Positions 27,053 to 35,675 of a DNA stretch of 64,000 nt are shown here, in pieces (the stretch's first letter is position 1; every line of letters starts with the position of its first letter). The position numbers were made by a program, and so were the translations under genes. The notes under the pieces were generated by a model, which searched no databases, was not told where the DNA came from, and was given only the letters and a program-made list of their open reading frames with translations. Source of the DNA: Gemmatimonadota bacterium (GTDB taxonomy: Bacteria; JAAXHH01); assembly GCA_026702745.1 (NCBI GenBank), contig JAPPBT010000101.1, forward strand, positions 1 through 64,000, in the 5' to 3' direction.

Positions 27053-28417
27053 ATGAGTGGGCGTGACGGTAAAGGTCAATCAGGGGATAGGCCCGGGTCG
27101 CCTGCGCCGTTGTTAACGCGGAGGACCATGTTGCGCCGCGGCCTGGCGGGACTGCTTGCGGTTTCCTGCGCGGGCTTGAAGGACGCCGGTACCTTTTTTG
27201 GAGGTTTGAACATGGTCTCAGCACAGGAGATGGAAACCGGATTCGAAGGTGCGACGGATGATGAGATCATCCTGGGCATGTCGGCCGCGTTCTCCGGTCC
27301 TTCCAGGGGTCTTGGCAGCGAGCTGTATCGCGGCGCCATGGCCTATTTCAATCATGTGAACGACAACGGCGGCGTGGCCGGACGCAAGATCACCCTGAAG
27401 CTTTACGACGATGGTTACCAGCCGGACCCGTGTGTCCGGAACACCATGAAGCTCATGCTCGAAGACAACGTGTTCCTGCTCTTTGGGTACGTGGGCACGC
27501 CGACCGTAACGCGCGTGCTGCCCCTTTTGAAGAAGTTCCAGGACGAGCAGGTCTACCTGTTCTTCCCCTTCACCGGCGCCCAGCCCCAGCGGGAGCCGCC
27601 TTACGGTGATTTCGCCTTCAACCTCAGGGCGTCCTACCGGCAGGAAACGGCCGGTCTCGTCAACAACTTCCTCGCCGCGGGCAAAAGAAGAATCGGCGTG
27701 TTCTACCAGGCCGACGCCTATGGAAGAAGCGGTTGGGCCGGGGTGAGGGCGGCACTGGACCGGCACGGAGAGCGGCTCGCGGGCGAGGCGACCTACCGCC
27801 GGGGCTCGCGTTTCACCGGCAGCATGCGGGAGCAGGTGGAGATCCTCAAGTCCAATTCTCCGGATGCCGTCATCTGCATCGGGTCGTACGCGGCCTGTGC
27901 GGCCTTCGCCCGCGACGCGGTGGACCGCGACCTTCGCGTGCCCATTGCCAATCTCTCCTTCGTGGGCAGCGAAAACATGCTCCAGCTGCTCAGCGATCTG
28001 GGGGAGGACGTGGAGACCTACTCCCGTTACCTCGTCAATTCCCAGGTTGTCCCGAGCTACGAGGACACGTCCATTCCCGCCGTTCGGGAGTACCGCGAAC
28101 TGATGGAACGCTACGATCCGGCGGTTCCCGCGGAACTCGTCCAGGAGTCGTACAGCCCCTTTCCACAGAGTTTCGTGAGTCTCGAGGGTTTTCTGGACGC
28201 CAAGCTGATGACCGAGATCCTGCGGCGCTTGGGAGGAAGTCCCGACCGCGACGGGCTGGAGGAAGCCGTATTCTCGGTCGACAACTACGATCTCGGGATC
28301 GGCGAGCGGGTCTCCTTCGGACCGGACCGCCGGCAGGGTCTGCAGACCGTCTACTATACCGTCGTCCAGGAGGGCCGGTTCGTGACCCTGGAGGACTGGC
28401 AAGGCTGGCTATCCTAG
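27053..28417 (+). CDS. Periplasmic branched-chain amino acid-type binding protein (Peripla_BP_6)
   Basis: About 454 residues. I choose the ATG at 27053 because GAGGAA lies 5 bases before it; ATG 27038 and TTG 27035 are further upstream in frame. A Tat-like signal is seen (TRRTMLRRGLAGLLAVSC, Arg23-Arg24). The Cys in AVSC might be a weak lipobox, and VSAQ a second possible cleavage site. The mature part is a two-lobed solute-binding protein: IILGMSAAFSGPSRGLGSEL, GGVAGRKITLKLYDDGYQP, VFLLFGYVGTPT, RIGVFYQADAYGRSG and DAVICIGSYAACAAF. Amino acids, amides or aromatic acids are usual ligands. It is followed one base later by a Cache/HAMP sensor rather than ABC permeases, which suggests a sensing role. 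Confidence 0.87.
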   Translation: MSGRDGKGQSGDRPGSPAPLLTRRTMLRRGLAGLLAVSCAGLKDAGTFFGGLNMVSAQEMETGFEGATDDEIILGMSAAFSGPSRGLGSELYRGAMAYFNHVNDNGGVAGRKITLKLYDDGYQPDPCVRNTMKLMLEDNVFLLFGYVGTPTVTRVLPLLKKFQDEQVYLFFPFTGAQPQREPPYGDFAFNLRASYRQETAGLVNNFLAAGKRRIGVFYQADAYGRSGWAGVRAALDRHGERLAGEATYRRGSRFTGSMREQVEILKSNSPDAVICIGSYAACAAFARDAVDRDLRVPIANLSFVGSENMLQLLSDLGEDVETYSRYLVNSQVVPSYEDTSIPAVREYRELMERYDPAVPAELVQESYSPFPQSFVSLEGFLDAKLMTEILRRLGGSPDRDGLEEAVFSVDNYDLGIGERVSFGPDRRQGLQTVYYTVVQEGRFVTLEDWQGWLS

Positions 28418-28418
28418 C

Positions 28419-29159
28419 ATGAAAGTACAGAAGCTCTTCCAGCGCACCCGCTTCGGGATCTTCCTGCTCTTCGGCGTCATCGTGCTCTGCACGTCCGCCC
28501 TGTGTATATACACTGTAGATACGCAGTTGACGTCGGAGTACGAGACCAACAGCCAGAACATCGCCAAGAGCATCGCCGACTCCAGTGTCGACATCCTGCT
28601 CAACCGGAACCTGGCCACGCTGCAGTCGATGATCGATCAGTTCGTCGAGATCCAGGGTATCCGGTATATCTACATCACCAGCGAGGACGGTGAGTATCTC
28701 GCCCATACCTTCGTTCCGGGGATTCCCGAGCAGATTCTCGCGAGCGATCACGCGAATACCGAGCCGGTGGAGCGCAGCATCCCCGGCCTGGGTGATTTCC
28801 TGGAGGTCGGCAGCCCCATCCTGGCGGGTGTGGCGGGTACGGTGCACGTCGGCATGGACCAGGACGAGGTTGCCCTCAAGATCCAGCGCGCCATCGGCCA
28901 GCAGGTCATCCTCATCTGCATTTTCCTGGTCGTGGGCGTCCTCGCGTCAATCTGGCTGGTCAATCTCGCCGCGAAGCCCCTCGCGGAACTGCTCGCGTAC
29001 GCCGTCAACATCGCGGGCGACAAGGAGCCGGAGACAACGGCCGACGATCTCCTGGGACGCGACGACGAAGTTGGCGACCTGGCTCGCCTCTTCCGCCACA
29101 TCTCCGGTAAGTCTCCCGACTCCGGTGCGTCCGGCGCGTCACCGGAGAACGTCCGGTAA
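28419..29159 (+). CDS. Membrane sensor with extracytoplasmic domain and HAMP, no output domain
   Basis: 246 residues. A first membrane helix (about 13-32) leads to a periplasmic single-Cache-like domain of about 130 residues (LATLQSMIDQFVEIQGIRYIY and ITSEDGEYLAHTF resemble Cache/PAS strands). A second helix (about 164-187, VILICIFLVVGVLASIWLVN) is followed by a HAMP-like segment with the conserved KPLAELLAYA and DDEVGDLARLF. The protein then ends; no kinase, cyclase or methyl-accepting domain follows. It starts one base after the binding-protein stop, so the pair is surely co-expressed. It may signal through a partner protein, or be a remnant. Next gene 14 bases on is an MFS transporter. Confidence 0.8.
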   Translation: MKVQKLFQRTRFGIFLLFGVIVLCTSALCIYTVDTQLTSEYETNSQNIAKSIADSSVDILLNRNLATLQSMIDQFVEIQGIRYIYITSEDGEYLAHTFVPGIPEQILASDHANTEPVERSIPGLGDFLEVGSPILAGVAGTVHVGMDQDEVALKIQRAIGQQVILICIFLVVGVLASIWLVNLAAKPLAELLAYAVNIAGDKEPETTADDLLGRDDEVGDLARLFRHISGKSPDSGASGASPENVR

Positions 29160-29173
29160 GGGGAGGATAAGCG

Positions 29174-30481
29174 ATGCGCATTCCCCGAAGCGCCATCGCG
29201 CTCTTCTGCACGGCGCTTCAGATCTGCTTCGGTACGGTCTACGCCTGGAGCTTCTTTCAGACGATTCTGGTGCGCCAGATCGGCTGGACGCATACCGAGA
29301 CGGCCTGGGCCTTCAGCATCGCTATTTTTACCCTCGGCGTGTCGGCGGCGTGGGCCGGAAACATGCTGCCGAAGATGGGACCGCGCAAACTCGCGCTGAT
29401 CGGCAGTTTCATGTTTGCGTGCGGGTACCTGATCTCGGGCCTGGCGCTGGAGATGGAGTATATCCCGCTGTTCTATCTCGGTTACGGGGTGGTCGGCGGC
29501 GCCGGCATAGGGCTGGGATACGTCACGCCGGTCGCGACGGTCGCCAAGTGGTTTCCGGACCGCAAGGGACTGGCTACCGGGATCGTGGTCATGGGGTTCG
29601 GGGTCGGGGCTTTTCTGCTCAGCAAGGGCCTGGCGCCCTTCCTCATTGTGCGGACCGCGGGCGCCCTGCCGGAAGTCTTCATCTGGCTCGGCATCATCTT
29701 CGCCTTGATTCTCATCCCCTGCAGCCTGGCCCTGTCCGATCCGCCGCCGGATGCCACGGGTCCTTCGACTTTGGCCGCGGCCGACCCCGACGAGGCCGAC
29801 GAACCGAAGTACGCCCGGACCTACCTGGGCACCACGCAGTTCGTCTTCATGTGGATCGTCTTCTTCTTCAACATCGCGGCCGGGATTTCGGTCGTCAGTT
29901 TCCAGTCGGAGATCCTGCAGGAGATCTGGGGCCTGGCGGATGACTCCATCGAACCGACCGTCCTGGCCGAATACGGTGCCACGCTCATCGCGGTGAGTTC
30001 GATCTGCAATGGTCTCGGAAGGCTGTTCTGGGGATTGCTGTCCGACCGGTTCGGCAGGGTAACCGTCTTCCGGGTGCTGTTGGGCAGCCAGATGGTGGTC
30101 TTCGGCATTCTGATGACCGAAACCAATCCGTGGATTTTCTCCGCCCTGGTCTGCTACGTGCTGCTCTGCTTCGGCGGCGGTTTCGCCACCATGCCTTCCT
30201 TCGTCCTCGACGTGTTCGGCACGAAGAAGATGTCCACCATCTACGGCGCAGTGCTGACCGCGTGGGCGGCCGCGGGGATTTTCGGACCGCTGTACGTGGG
30301 GTACCTCAAGGATGTCTATCCCGACCGTGCGGTCATGTACTGCTTCCTCATCGGGATTCTAATGCTCGGCGCCGGCTACCTGTTCTCCTACTTGCTGAAC
30401 GACGGCCGGATCCGCCTGGGTCGCCCGACGCTCGAGACCACCCTGCAGCGGTACGGGATCGCCGTGCCGGAGCGGGGTTGA
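29174..30481 (+). CDS. MFS transporter, OFA (oxalate/formate antiporter)-like
   Basis: 435 residues with about 12 membrane helices. The ATG follows GGGGAGGATAAGCG. The N-terminus (ALFCTALQICFGTVYAWSFF followed by QTILVRQIGWTHTETAWAFS) is typical of the OFA group of the major facilitator superfamily. The loop VAKWFPDRKGLATGIVVMGFG is the group's cytoplasmic signature; RLFWGLLSDRFGR is its repeat in the second half. Family members carry oxalate/formate, other monocarboxylates or unknown organic anions. The likely operon with the binding protein and the HAMP sensor suggests that the sensor pair controls, or responds to the substrate of, this carrier (inference). Confidence 0.88.
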   Translation: MRIPRSAIALFCTALQICFGTVYAWSFFQTILVRQIGWTHTETAWAFSIAIFTLGVSAAWAGNMLPKMGPRKLALIGSFMFACGYLISGLALEMEYIPLFYLGYGVVGGAGIGLGYVTPVATVAKWFPDRKGLATGIVVMGFGVGAFLLSKGLAPFLIVRTAGALPEVFIWLGIIFALILIPCSLALSDPPPDATGPSTLAAADPDEADEPKYARTYLGTTQFVFMWIVFFFNIAAGISVVSFQSEILQEIWGLADDSIEPTVLAEYGATLIAVSSICNGLGRLFWGLLSDRFGRVTVFRVLLGSQMVVFGILMTETNPWIFSALVCYVLLCFGGGFATMPSFVLDVFGTKKMSTIYGAVLTAWAAAGIFGPLYVGYLKDVYPDRAVMYCFLIGILMLGAGYLFSYLLNDGRIRLGRPTLETTLQRYGIAVPERG

Positions 30482-30561
30482 GGTGCGTGAGGGGTTGAGA
30501 TGAGAGACCGTGCCAGTCCGTTTTTCTTACCATATTGAGCGATATTTGCGAGGGGAATACG

Positions 30562-31221
30562 ATGCGAAGCCGGAGATTCGGGTTCATCGTCGTCATACTG
30601 CTGGGTCTGGATGCATCTCCAGTTTTTGCACAGGGGGTTACGGGATCCGTCCAGGTGGGTACGCTCGGGATCGGGGCGCAGGTCGCGACGCCACTCGCAA
30701 GCCGGATCAACTTCCGAGGCGGGCTCGATTTTCAGCCGGTAAGCTTCGAAGTACTCGCGGATGATGTGGAGTTGGATGTTGAACTTCCCGCGGCCACCGT
30801 GACGGCGGTGATCGATCTGTACCCGAACGAAAGCGGTTTCCGGCTGAGTGCGGGTGTGCTCTACTTCGGGGGGTCCCTTGGACTCGAGGGTGCTCCAACG
30901 GAAGACGTGGAGCTTGGGAACAACGTATACACGCCGGCCCAGGTGGGAACGATCCGCGGCTCGCTCGGGACCTCCAGCCTTGCCCCCTACGCGGGCTTCG
31001 GGTGGGGAAATGCCGTCGGAACCGGTTTCGGCTTTGCCCTGGATGTCGGGATAGCCTACCATGGGACGCCGGAATTCAGCCTCGAGGCTACCGGTCCCGT
31101 ATCCTCGGACCCGCAGTTCAGGATGGACCTGGATGCGGAGGCCGAATCGGCCAACGAAGATATCCCCGGCGTCGCATCCGTGTATCCGGTCCTTAAACTG
31201 GGTCTCAGCTACGGGTTCTAG
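30562..31221 (+). CDS. Small secreted beta-barrel protein (outer-membrane type)
   Basis: 219 residues; the ATG is 8 bases after GAGGGG. A signal peptide is evident (MRSRRFGFIVVILLGLDASP then VFA cut before QG). The rest alternates hydrophobic and polar residues in strands (GTLGIGAQVATPLASRINFRG, GFRLSAGVLYFGGSLGLEG, APYAGFGWGNAVG, GFALDVGIAYHGTPEFSLE) and ends in LKLGLSYGF. A terminal Phe preceded by such a strand is the outer-membrane insertion signal. It resembles small eight-stranded barrels or OmpW-like/outer membrane beta-barrel domain proteins. Function unknown. 80 bases downstream of the MFS gene, convergent with the HAD gene. Confidence 0.82.
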   Translation: MRSRRFGFIVVILLGLDASPVFAQGVTGSVQVGTLGIGAQVATPLASRINFRGGLDFQPVSFEVLADDVELDVELPAATVTAVIDLYPNESGFRLSAGVLYFGGSLGLEGAPTEDVELGNNVYTPAQVGTIRGSLGTSSLAPYAGFGWGNAVGTGFGFALDVGIAYHGTPEFSLEATGPVSSDPQFRMDLDAEAESANEDIPGVASVYPVLKLGLSYGF

Positions 31222-31240
31222 CCAGATGGCGGAATCTTCC

Positions 31241-31945
31241 TCAGTTACCGATTTGCCCTAGACCTAAAACCCCGGGCAGGTCGGCCAGCGAGGTTATTTC
31301 AACGTCGGGCTTGATCTCGGCGTGGCCTTCCTTCCCTTCCCGATTCAGCCAGACCGTTTTCGCTCCGACGCCGTGCGCTCCCATTACGTCGTTTTCGAAC
31401 GAATCTCCGACGTGCAGAAGCTCCTCCATCGGACAGCCCGCTCTCTGCGCGGCTATCTCGAAGATCCTCCGATCGGGTTTTCGAATCTGCACGTCCTGCG
31501 AGAAGACCACGAAGGCAAATCGTCCCTCGAGCCCGCATCGCTCGGGATAACTGTTCCCGTTGGACAGCAGGCCCAGCTTGTAGTGCGGGGCCAGGATATC
31601 GAGCGCGGGTTCGACGTCCCGATACAACTCGATGTCTTCGAAGCGATGCTTGAGGTAGAGCTCATTCAGACGGACAGCGATATCGTGGTCCGGTCGCCCC
31701 ACACGTTCAAGCGTCCGCTCGAAGGCGAGTAGTCTCAGTTCCTCCATGTTCCAGGTCCGTCCCTGCTCTTCCTCCTCGACCCGGTTGCGAATCGCGATCA
31801 TCTCTTCCACCGAGAGGTCCTCGGCGCCTTGGGTCGGAACCAGCCTGCGCAGTTCCGCCAGGGCTTTTTTCAATGCATGGCGCATGACCTTCTTAAAATC
31901 CCACAGGGTCATGTCGCCGTCGAAAGATATGGCTGAGATCCGCAA
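31241..31945 (-). CDS. HAD-family hydrolase
   Basis: About 234 residues. Motif I is ISFDGDMTLWDF (nucleophile Asp and DxDxT), motif II GLLSNGNS, motif III Lys in QIRKPDRRIFEIA, motif IV HVGDSFENDVMGAHGVGAKTVWLN. The cap is helical, so it belongs to the phosphatase/dehalogenase-like subgroup; a phosphate monoester is the likely substrate. A TTG at 31945 preceded by AGAGG seven bases upstream is my start. The open frame extends to a TTG at 31987 with no ribosome binding site. Convergent with the barrel gene, 19 bases apart. Confidence 0.87.
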   Translation of the reverse strand: MRISAISFDGDMTLWDFKKVMRHALKKALAELRRLVPTQGAEDLSVEEMIAIRNRVEEEEQGRTWNMEELRLLAFERTLERVGRPDHDIAVRLNELYLKHRFEDIELYRDVEPALDILAPHYKLGLLSNGNSYPERCGLEGRFAFVVFSQDVQIRKPDRRIFEIAAQRAGCPMEELLHVGDSFENDVMGAHGVGAKTVWLNREGKEGHAEIKPDVEITSLADLPGVLGLGQIGN

Positions 31946-32057
31946 GGTATCGCCTCTGCAGTTGGCCCAAACTCTTGGACCAAACAAAAAGGTGTAGGTA
32001 ACCCGAGATTTCCCTATGAACCGTTTCGCCTTAACGCTTCGCTGATGCCGGCACTCG

Positions 32058-32864
32058 TCAGGGCGCTTTCGCGACGGTGAGGATGTGCGCGCTCACGCCG
32101 ATGAGTGAGGGTTCCGTCTCGACAAGTTTCAGGAAAGTGAGCAGATCCTTACGCTTCGCCTCATCTGCCCACAACTCGTCGAAATCACCAAGCAACCACG
32201 CCGGTCCTTCCAGCCCGATCGTCCTAACCAGGTCGAACCCCGCAGCCGTGATCTCTTCTTCGAATTCTTCAGGCCGGTGGAAACATGCCGTAGTAAAGTA
32301 ACGTGGATCCATATCCGGGTTTTCATGTCGCCCTTCATTCAGGTCCTTCAGTACGATACGGGCGAACTCGGGATTGAAGAGATACCCCTGTTTCATGCCG
32401 TCCATGAACGAAGCGAACCTGGAGATGGCCGCACAGATCAGCACACCTCCCGGTTTCAGCACACGTAGGGATTCCTCAAGCGCGGCGATCCGGTCCGGCC
32501 GTTCTTGCAGGTGATACAGAGGACCCATCAGAAGGACCGCGTCCATGGAATGCGTCTCGAAGTCCAGCGTTCTGGCGTCGCCGACCGCCGCGCTCTTCAG
32601 GATTCCGTCTTTATTCCGTTCCTTTGCCTGCTCGATGTGGCGCGGGACGATGTCGAGCAAATGCACTTCGTAGGACAGCCCGGCAAGCCAGAAGGCATAG
32701 GTCCCCGGGCCGCCGCCTGCATCGAGAACACGGGCCGGCGGTGTGGGGAGGTGTTGCCGAAGGACCTCCCTGGTCCTTTCGCCTTCCAGCCGGGCGGTTC
32801 CCTTCTCGAGCCGGTCGGATTCGTGCTCAATCTCTTCGTAATATCGGACTACGTTACGGTCCAC
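32058..32864 (-). CDS. SAM-dependent methyltransferase (class I)
   Basis: 268 residues from a GTG with GGAG eight bases upstream. Motif I is VLDAGGGPGTYAFWLA, then VHLLDIVPRHIEQAKERNK, VGDARTLDFETHSMDAVLLMGPLYHL and the post-motif LRVLKPGGVLICAAISRFASF. The C-terminal part (REFEEEITAAGFDLVRT-like, then SAHILTVAKAP) closely parallels the methyltransferase at 37706-38518, including the LLMGPLYHL / LLLGPMYHL signature and the ASRHILYVGR-type end, so the two are paralogues about 5 kb apart. The acceptor is unknown. Confidence 0.88.
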   Translation of the reverse strand: MDRNVVRYYEEIEHESDRLEKGTARLEGERTREVLRQHLPTPPARVLDAGGGPGTYAFWLAGLSYEVHLLDIVPRHIEQAKERNKDGILKSAAVGDARTLDFETHSMDAVLLMGPLYHLQERPDRIAALEESLRVLKPGGVLICAAISRFASFMDGMKQGYLFNPEFARIVLKDLNEGRHENPDMDPRYFTTACFHRPEEFEEEITAAGFDLVRTIGLEGPAWLLGDFDELWADEAKRKDLLTFLKLVETEPSLIGVSAHILTVAKAP

Positions 32865-33101
32865 TATGAACTCCGGTCATGGTGTTTCGTCTCAAGGGGT
32901 TCGATTCGGGTACTGGCCGGTTCGACTCGCATACGCCTATGACCGATAAGATTCCATATCAGATGATTTGTATTTAACCCTGATCTGTAGCTGCATCCGG
33001 ATGTAAATTACACACCGACCCCTGGCCCGTCTAATCTATTAATCAGGCAGACCCGGAGACCGAGCCTGGTTCCGTCAGTAAACCGGAAGGAGTGTGCTAA
33101 A

Positions 33102-33461
33102 GTGGCACGGAGAGATTGGTACTGCGAGGATGTACTAACCGGAAACCTTGAAGTGAGTCGAGTCTTTGAAGACGAGTTGGTTCTGGCGTTTCATCATCCA
33201 CGTCCTGTATCCGAAGTCCACGTGGTCGTAGTGCCGAAAGCCCACGTAGGCGGTCTCATGGACGGGGCCGCTTTGGATGGAAACCTTCTTTCCTCGATGG
33301 TCCTGGCTGTCCAGCAATCGGCGATATCCACCGGTCTCTTGAATGGCGAAGGCTTCTATGTCCGAGCCAACGCGGCGGCACCTGGCGTTACGCCCCACAT
33401 GCACTGGCATGTTATCGGACCGGGAGCCGGCGCAGACTGGCCGGATACCGGATCGCGATGA
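33102..33461 (+). CDS. HIT-family protein
   Basis: 119 residues, GTG start after GGAAGGAG. Histidine-triad fold: the catalytic HxHxH is in THMHWHVIGP-like PHMHWHVIGPGAG, with the usual opening EVSRVFEDELVLAFHHPRPVSEVHVVVVPKAHVGGL. HIT proteins hydrolyse or transfer nucleotides (adenosine phosphoramidates, dinucleoside polyphosphates). The last residues (ADWPDTGSR) end soon after the triad, as in Hint-like proteins. It stands alone after a 237-base divergent spacer; the ECF sigma gene follows 104 bases later. Confidence 0.88.
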   Translation: MARRDWYCEDVLTGNLEVSRVFEDELVLAFHHPRPVSEVHVVVVPKAHVGGLMDGAALDGNLLSSMVLAVQQSAISTGLLNGEGFYVRANAAAPGVTPHMHWHVIGPGAGADWPDTGSR

Positions 33462-33565
33462 GCAAGCCAATTACGCCATCGCGCTTCTCGATATTGCGAG
33501 TGATTTCGCCCACTGAACCTTTCCCCCTCGAACTTCGCCCTGTTAGATGAAGGGAGAGCGATCTA

Positions 33566-34984
33566 ATGGGGTTCCTCGATGATCAGAGGCTGGTCCAACG
33601 GATAGGGTCCGGCGACGAGCAGGCCTTCGTGACGCTGATCCGCCGCTATGAACGTTCGCTGGCTGCATTGATCCGGGATCGTATCGGTGCCGTGGACGCG
33701 GTCGAAGACGTGCTGCAGGAGACGCTTGTACACGCCTGGTCGGGACTGCGCGATAGATCACCCCGACACGTGCGCGCCTGGCTTTACCAGGTCGCCCGAA
33801 ACCGTTGCGCCGACTTCCTTCGCTCCGCACAGCGCAGGGAGCGATTCGTCGAGTCCGAGGATCTCGCAACGATAATCAACCGTTTCGGTGTGCCGGTGGC
33901 CCGCCAACGCAGGGCAGCGGAGGACGTGGTCGATGCCTTCGATCACGTACCCGAGAAGGAACGGGCGGCACTCAGGTCGTTCTACCTGGATGGGTTGAGC
34001 ATAGCGGAAATCGCGGCCCGGCATCGCTGTCCACCGGGAACCATCAAGCGGCGGTTGTCCCACGGCAGGGACATGGTCCGCACCGAACTGGGCGTCACCA
34101 CGAATAGAAGGAGCACGGCCATGAGCGCAGCGAGCAGCACAGGGAAGAAGGGGTTTCCGGAACTTCGGCCCCACATATCCATCGATAAGAGTACAGGTAC
34201 CCCCTTTTCCATTGATTTCCGGGAGCTGGCCTGGTGGTTCATCGTTCCCGAAATCGGCGAGCAGGTCCGTTGGGCCGACTACGAGCCAGCCCGCGATGGA
34301 ACGGCCTGGAAGTTAACCGAGGACAAAACCGCGGCCGCCCGCCGACACGCGATCATACACGGACGGGAATGCGTCGAGATCAAGATCGAGGAACATCGCC
34401 ATCAGGACCGGGAAGGCCTGCTTCCGCTCAACCACGATCCGGACAAGATAGCCCGCCATACCCGGTTCTGGGGCCGCCTGACAGAGACGGAAGTGCATTG
34501 GCTGGCCGTCGAGAGCACGAAATCTGATGGCACCAGGGAACTGCTGACCTGTCTAGATGAGGACTTTGGATGGGATTGGGGTATGTCGGCTCGTCATGTC
34601 GAAGACAAGGGCTACCTGTCGGAGCAAGCCGACGGTACGTTGACGAAAAACCCGGATGCGCCGCAGGTATTCTCGCACGGCCTTTACACATTGCGCATCG
34701 GCGACCGGGCTTTCGAATGCATGCGCGTGTTCGACATCGACGAAGATGCGTCCGAACGGGCGGTGCTGGTCATGGCGTTCGTCACCCGCGCGGGCCGCAC
34801 GGTCCTGTTCCGGCGATACAACGGAAACCTCTGGGGAAAGCGGGAGAAGCCGCCCCACTCCTGGGGCGTCGAAATGACGTGGGAGGAGGATCTGCCGCAT
34901 ACCGACCGCCTCGTAATCGACGGCGTCAAGTACGTACATCACTACGACAGCCTGACGGACGTGGCATGTGGACTGAGAGCGTAA
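33566..34984 (+). CDS. ECF-type RNA polymerase sigma factor with large unknown C-terminal domain
   Basis: 472 residues; ATG seven bases after AGGGAGAG. Residues 8-90 form sigma region 2 (DEQAFVTLIRRYERSLAALI, VEDVLQETLVHAWSGL, RAWLYQVARNRCADFLR). Residues about 120-175 form region 4 (VPEKERAALRSFYLDGLSIA, EIAARHRCPPGTIKRRLSHGR). From about 190 to the end lies a soluble domain of 280 residues that I do not recognise; it is rich in Trp, Asp and His (IDFRELAWWFIVPEIGEQVRW, FGWDWGMSARHVEDKG, VKYVHHYDSLTDVACGL). No anti-sigma gene lies next to it, so the extension may control the sigma part. Ordinary ECF factors are about 190 residues. Confidence 0.87.
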   Translation: MGFLDDQRLVQRIGSGDEQAFVTLIRRYERSLAALIRDRIGAVDAVEDVLQETLVHAWSGLRDRSPRHVRAWLYQVARNRCADFLRSAQRRERFVESEDLATIINRFGVPVARQRRAAEDVVDAFDHVPEKERAALRSFYLDGLSIAEIAARHRCPPGTIKRRLSHGRDMVRTELGVTTNRRSTAMSAASSTGKKGFPELRPHISIDKSTGTPFSIDFRELAWWFIVPEIGEQVRWADYEPARDGTAWKLTEDKTAAARRHAIIHGRECVEIKIEEHRHQDREGLLPLNHDPDKIARHTRFWGRLTETEVHWLAVESTKSDGTRELLTCLDEDFGWDWGMSARHVEDKGYLSEQADGTLTKNPDAPQVFSHGLYTLRIGDRAFECMRVFDIDEDASERAVLVMAFVTRAGRTVLFRRYNGNLWGKREKPPHSWGVEMTWEEDLPHTDRLVIDGVKYVHHYDSLTDVACGLRA

Positions 34985-35175
34985 GTGGCTCTGCCAATGA
35001 AACGAAGCGAGTGCATGAATATCACTAGATTCAACAGCAAGAATCCGACTCTTATGCATAAGGAGTCTCAGAGCGTGTTCCCTATCGGTCGATGCGGCAT
35101 CCTGCATTTAGTCGATCAGTGTGTTCCATCAAGCCACGTTCGGGTCAGAGCCTTTGCGAATGTTTCATACACCAT

Positions 35176-35640
35176 ATGGGGAGCAAGCCAATTAGCACGA
35201 GAACCTCATTGGACGAATACCGTATTCGAAACCGTGTCGCGGTCTGGGGAGTTCCCGAGAACACTCGATGGTGGTTTACTGTCGTCTATCTGGCACTCAC
35301 GGCCGCAGGCCATGTTATTATCTGGAAATTCGGGGTTTACGTACTTTCAGTCGAGCTTGTATTGGACTACATTGTCAAGATCGGTGTATCATCGATTTTC
35401 GCTACATTTACTCTTATAGAAGGAGTGGACTTTATGGGATGGCTTTACGAATCAATTAAGCAACGACACAGGGAAGAGGGTCGTGAAGAGGGTCGTGAAG
35501 AGGGTCGGAAAGAAAGAGACCAGGCCTACAGAGAGTGGATCAGCAGGGAACAGGAGGCCGGTACACTTGGCACACCGAAGCAAAGTCCTCCACCGTTTCT
35601 TGAGGACGTTGCCTCACAATCAGAACGAGGTGGGGTATAG
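35176..35640 (+). CDS. Small two-helix membrane protein with EEGR repeat and charged tail
   Basis: 154 residues from the ATG at 35176. Two hydrophobic helices are visible (WWFTVVYLALTAAGHVIIW, and VELVLDYIVKIGVSSIFATF continuing to TLIEGVDF). A highly charged segment QRHREEGREEGREEGRKERD (probably helical or coiled coil) and a Pro/Gln-rich end follow. The charged part comes from three 12-bp DNA repeats. An internal ATG at 35434, preceded by AAGGAGTGGACTTT, could start a short 68-residue soluble version. The function is unknown. Base composition is lower in GC than the neighbours, so it may be acquired DNA. Confidence 0.6.
   Translation: MGSKPISTRTSLDEYRIRNRVAVWGVPENTRWWFTVVYLALTAAGHVIIWKFGVYVLSVELVLDYIVKIGVSSIFATFTLIEGVDFMGWLYESIKQRHREEGREEGREEGRKERDQAYREWISREQEAGTLGTPKQSPPPFLEDVASQSERGGV
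35474..35509 (+). repeat. Three tandem 12-bp repeats (AAGAGGGTCGTG)
   Basis: Units at 35474-35485, 35486-35497 and 35498-35509; the first two are identical and the third ends in GA. Each codes for four residues (EGRE register), making the REEGREEGREEGRK tract. The period is divisible by three, so slippage changes length without frameshift. Confidence 0.85.
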
Positions 35641-35675
35641 GAAGTATTACCACGAGTCGTCTGGAACTGGTATCG

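Noticed and set aside
32895-32935. Two GGTTCGA(T/C)TC stretches resembling tRNA T-loops
   Set aside because: The flanking bases do not form the five-pair T-stem, and no acceptor or anticodon stem can be drawn around them.
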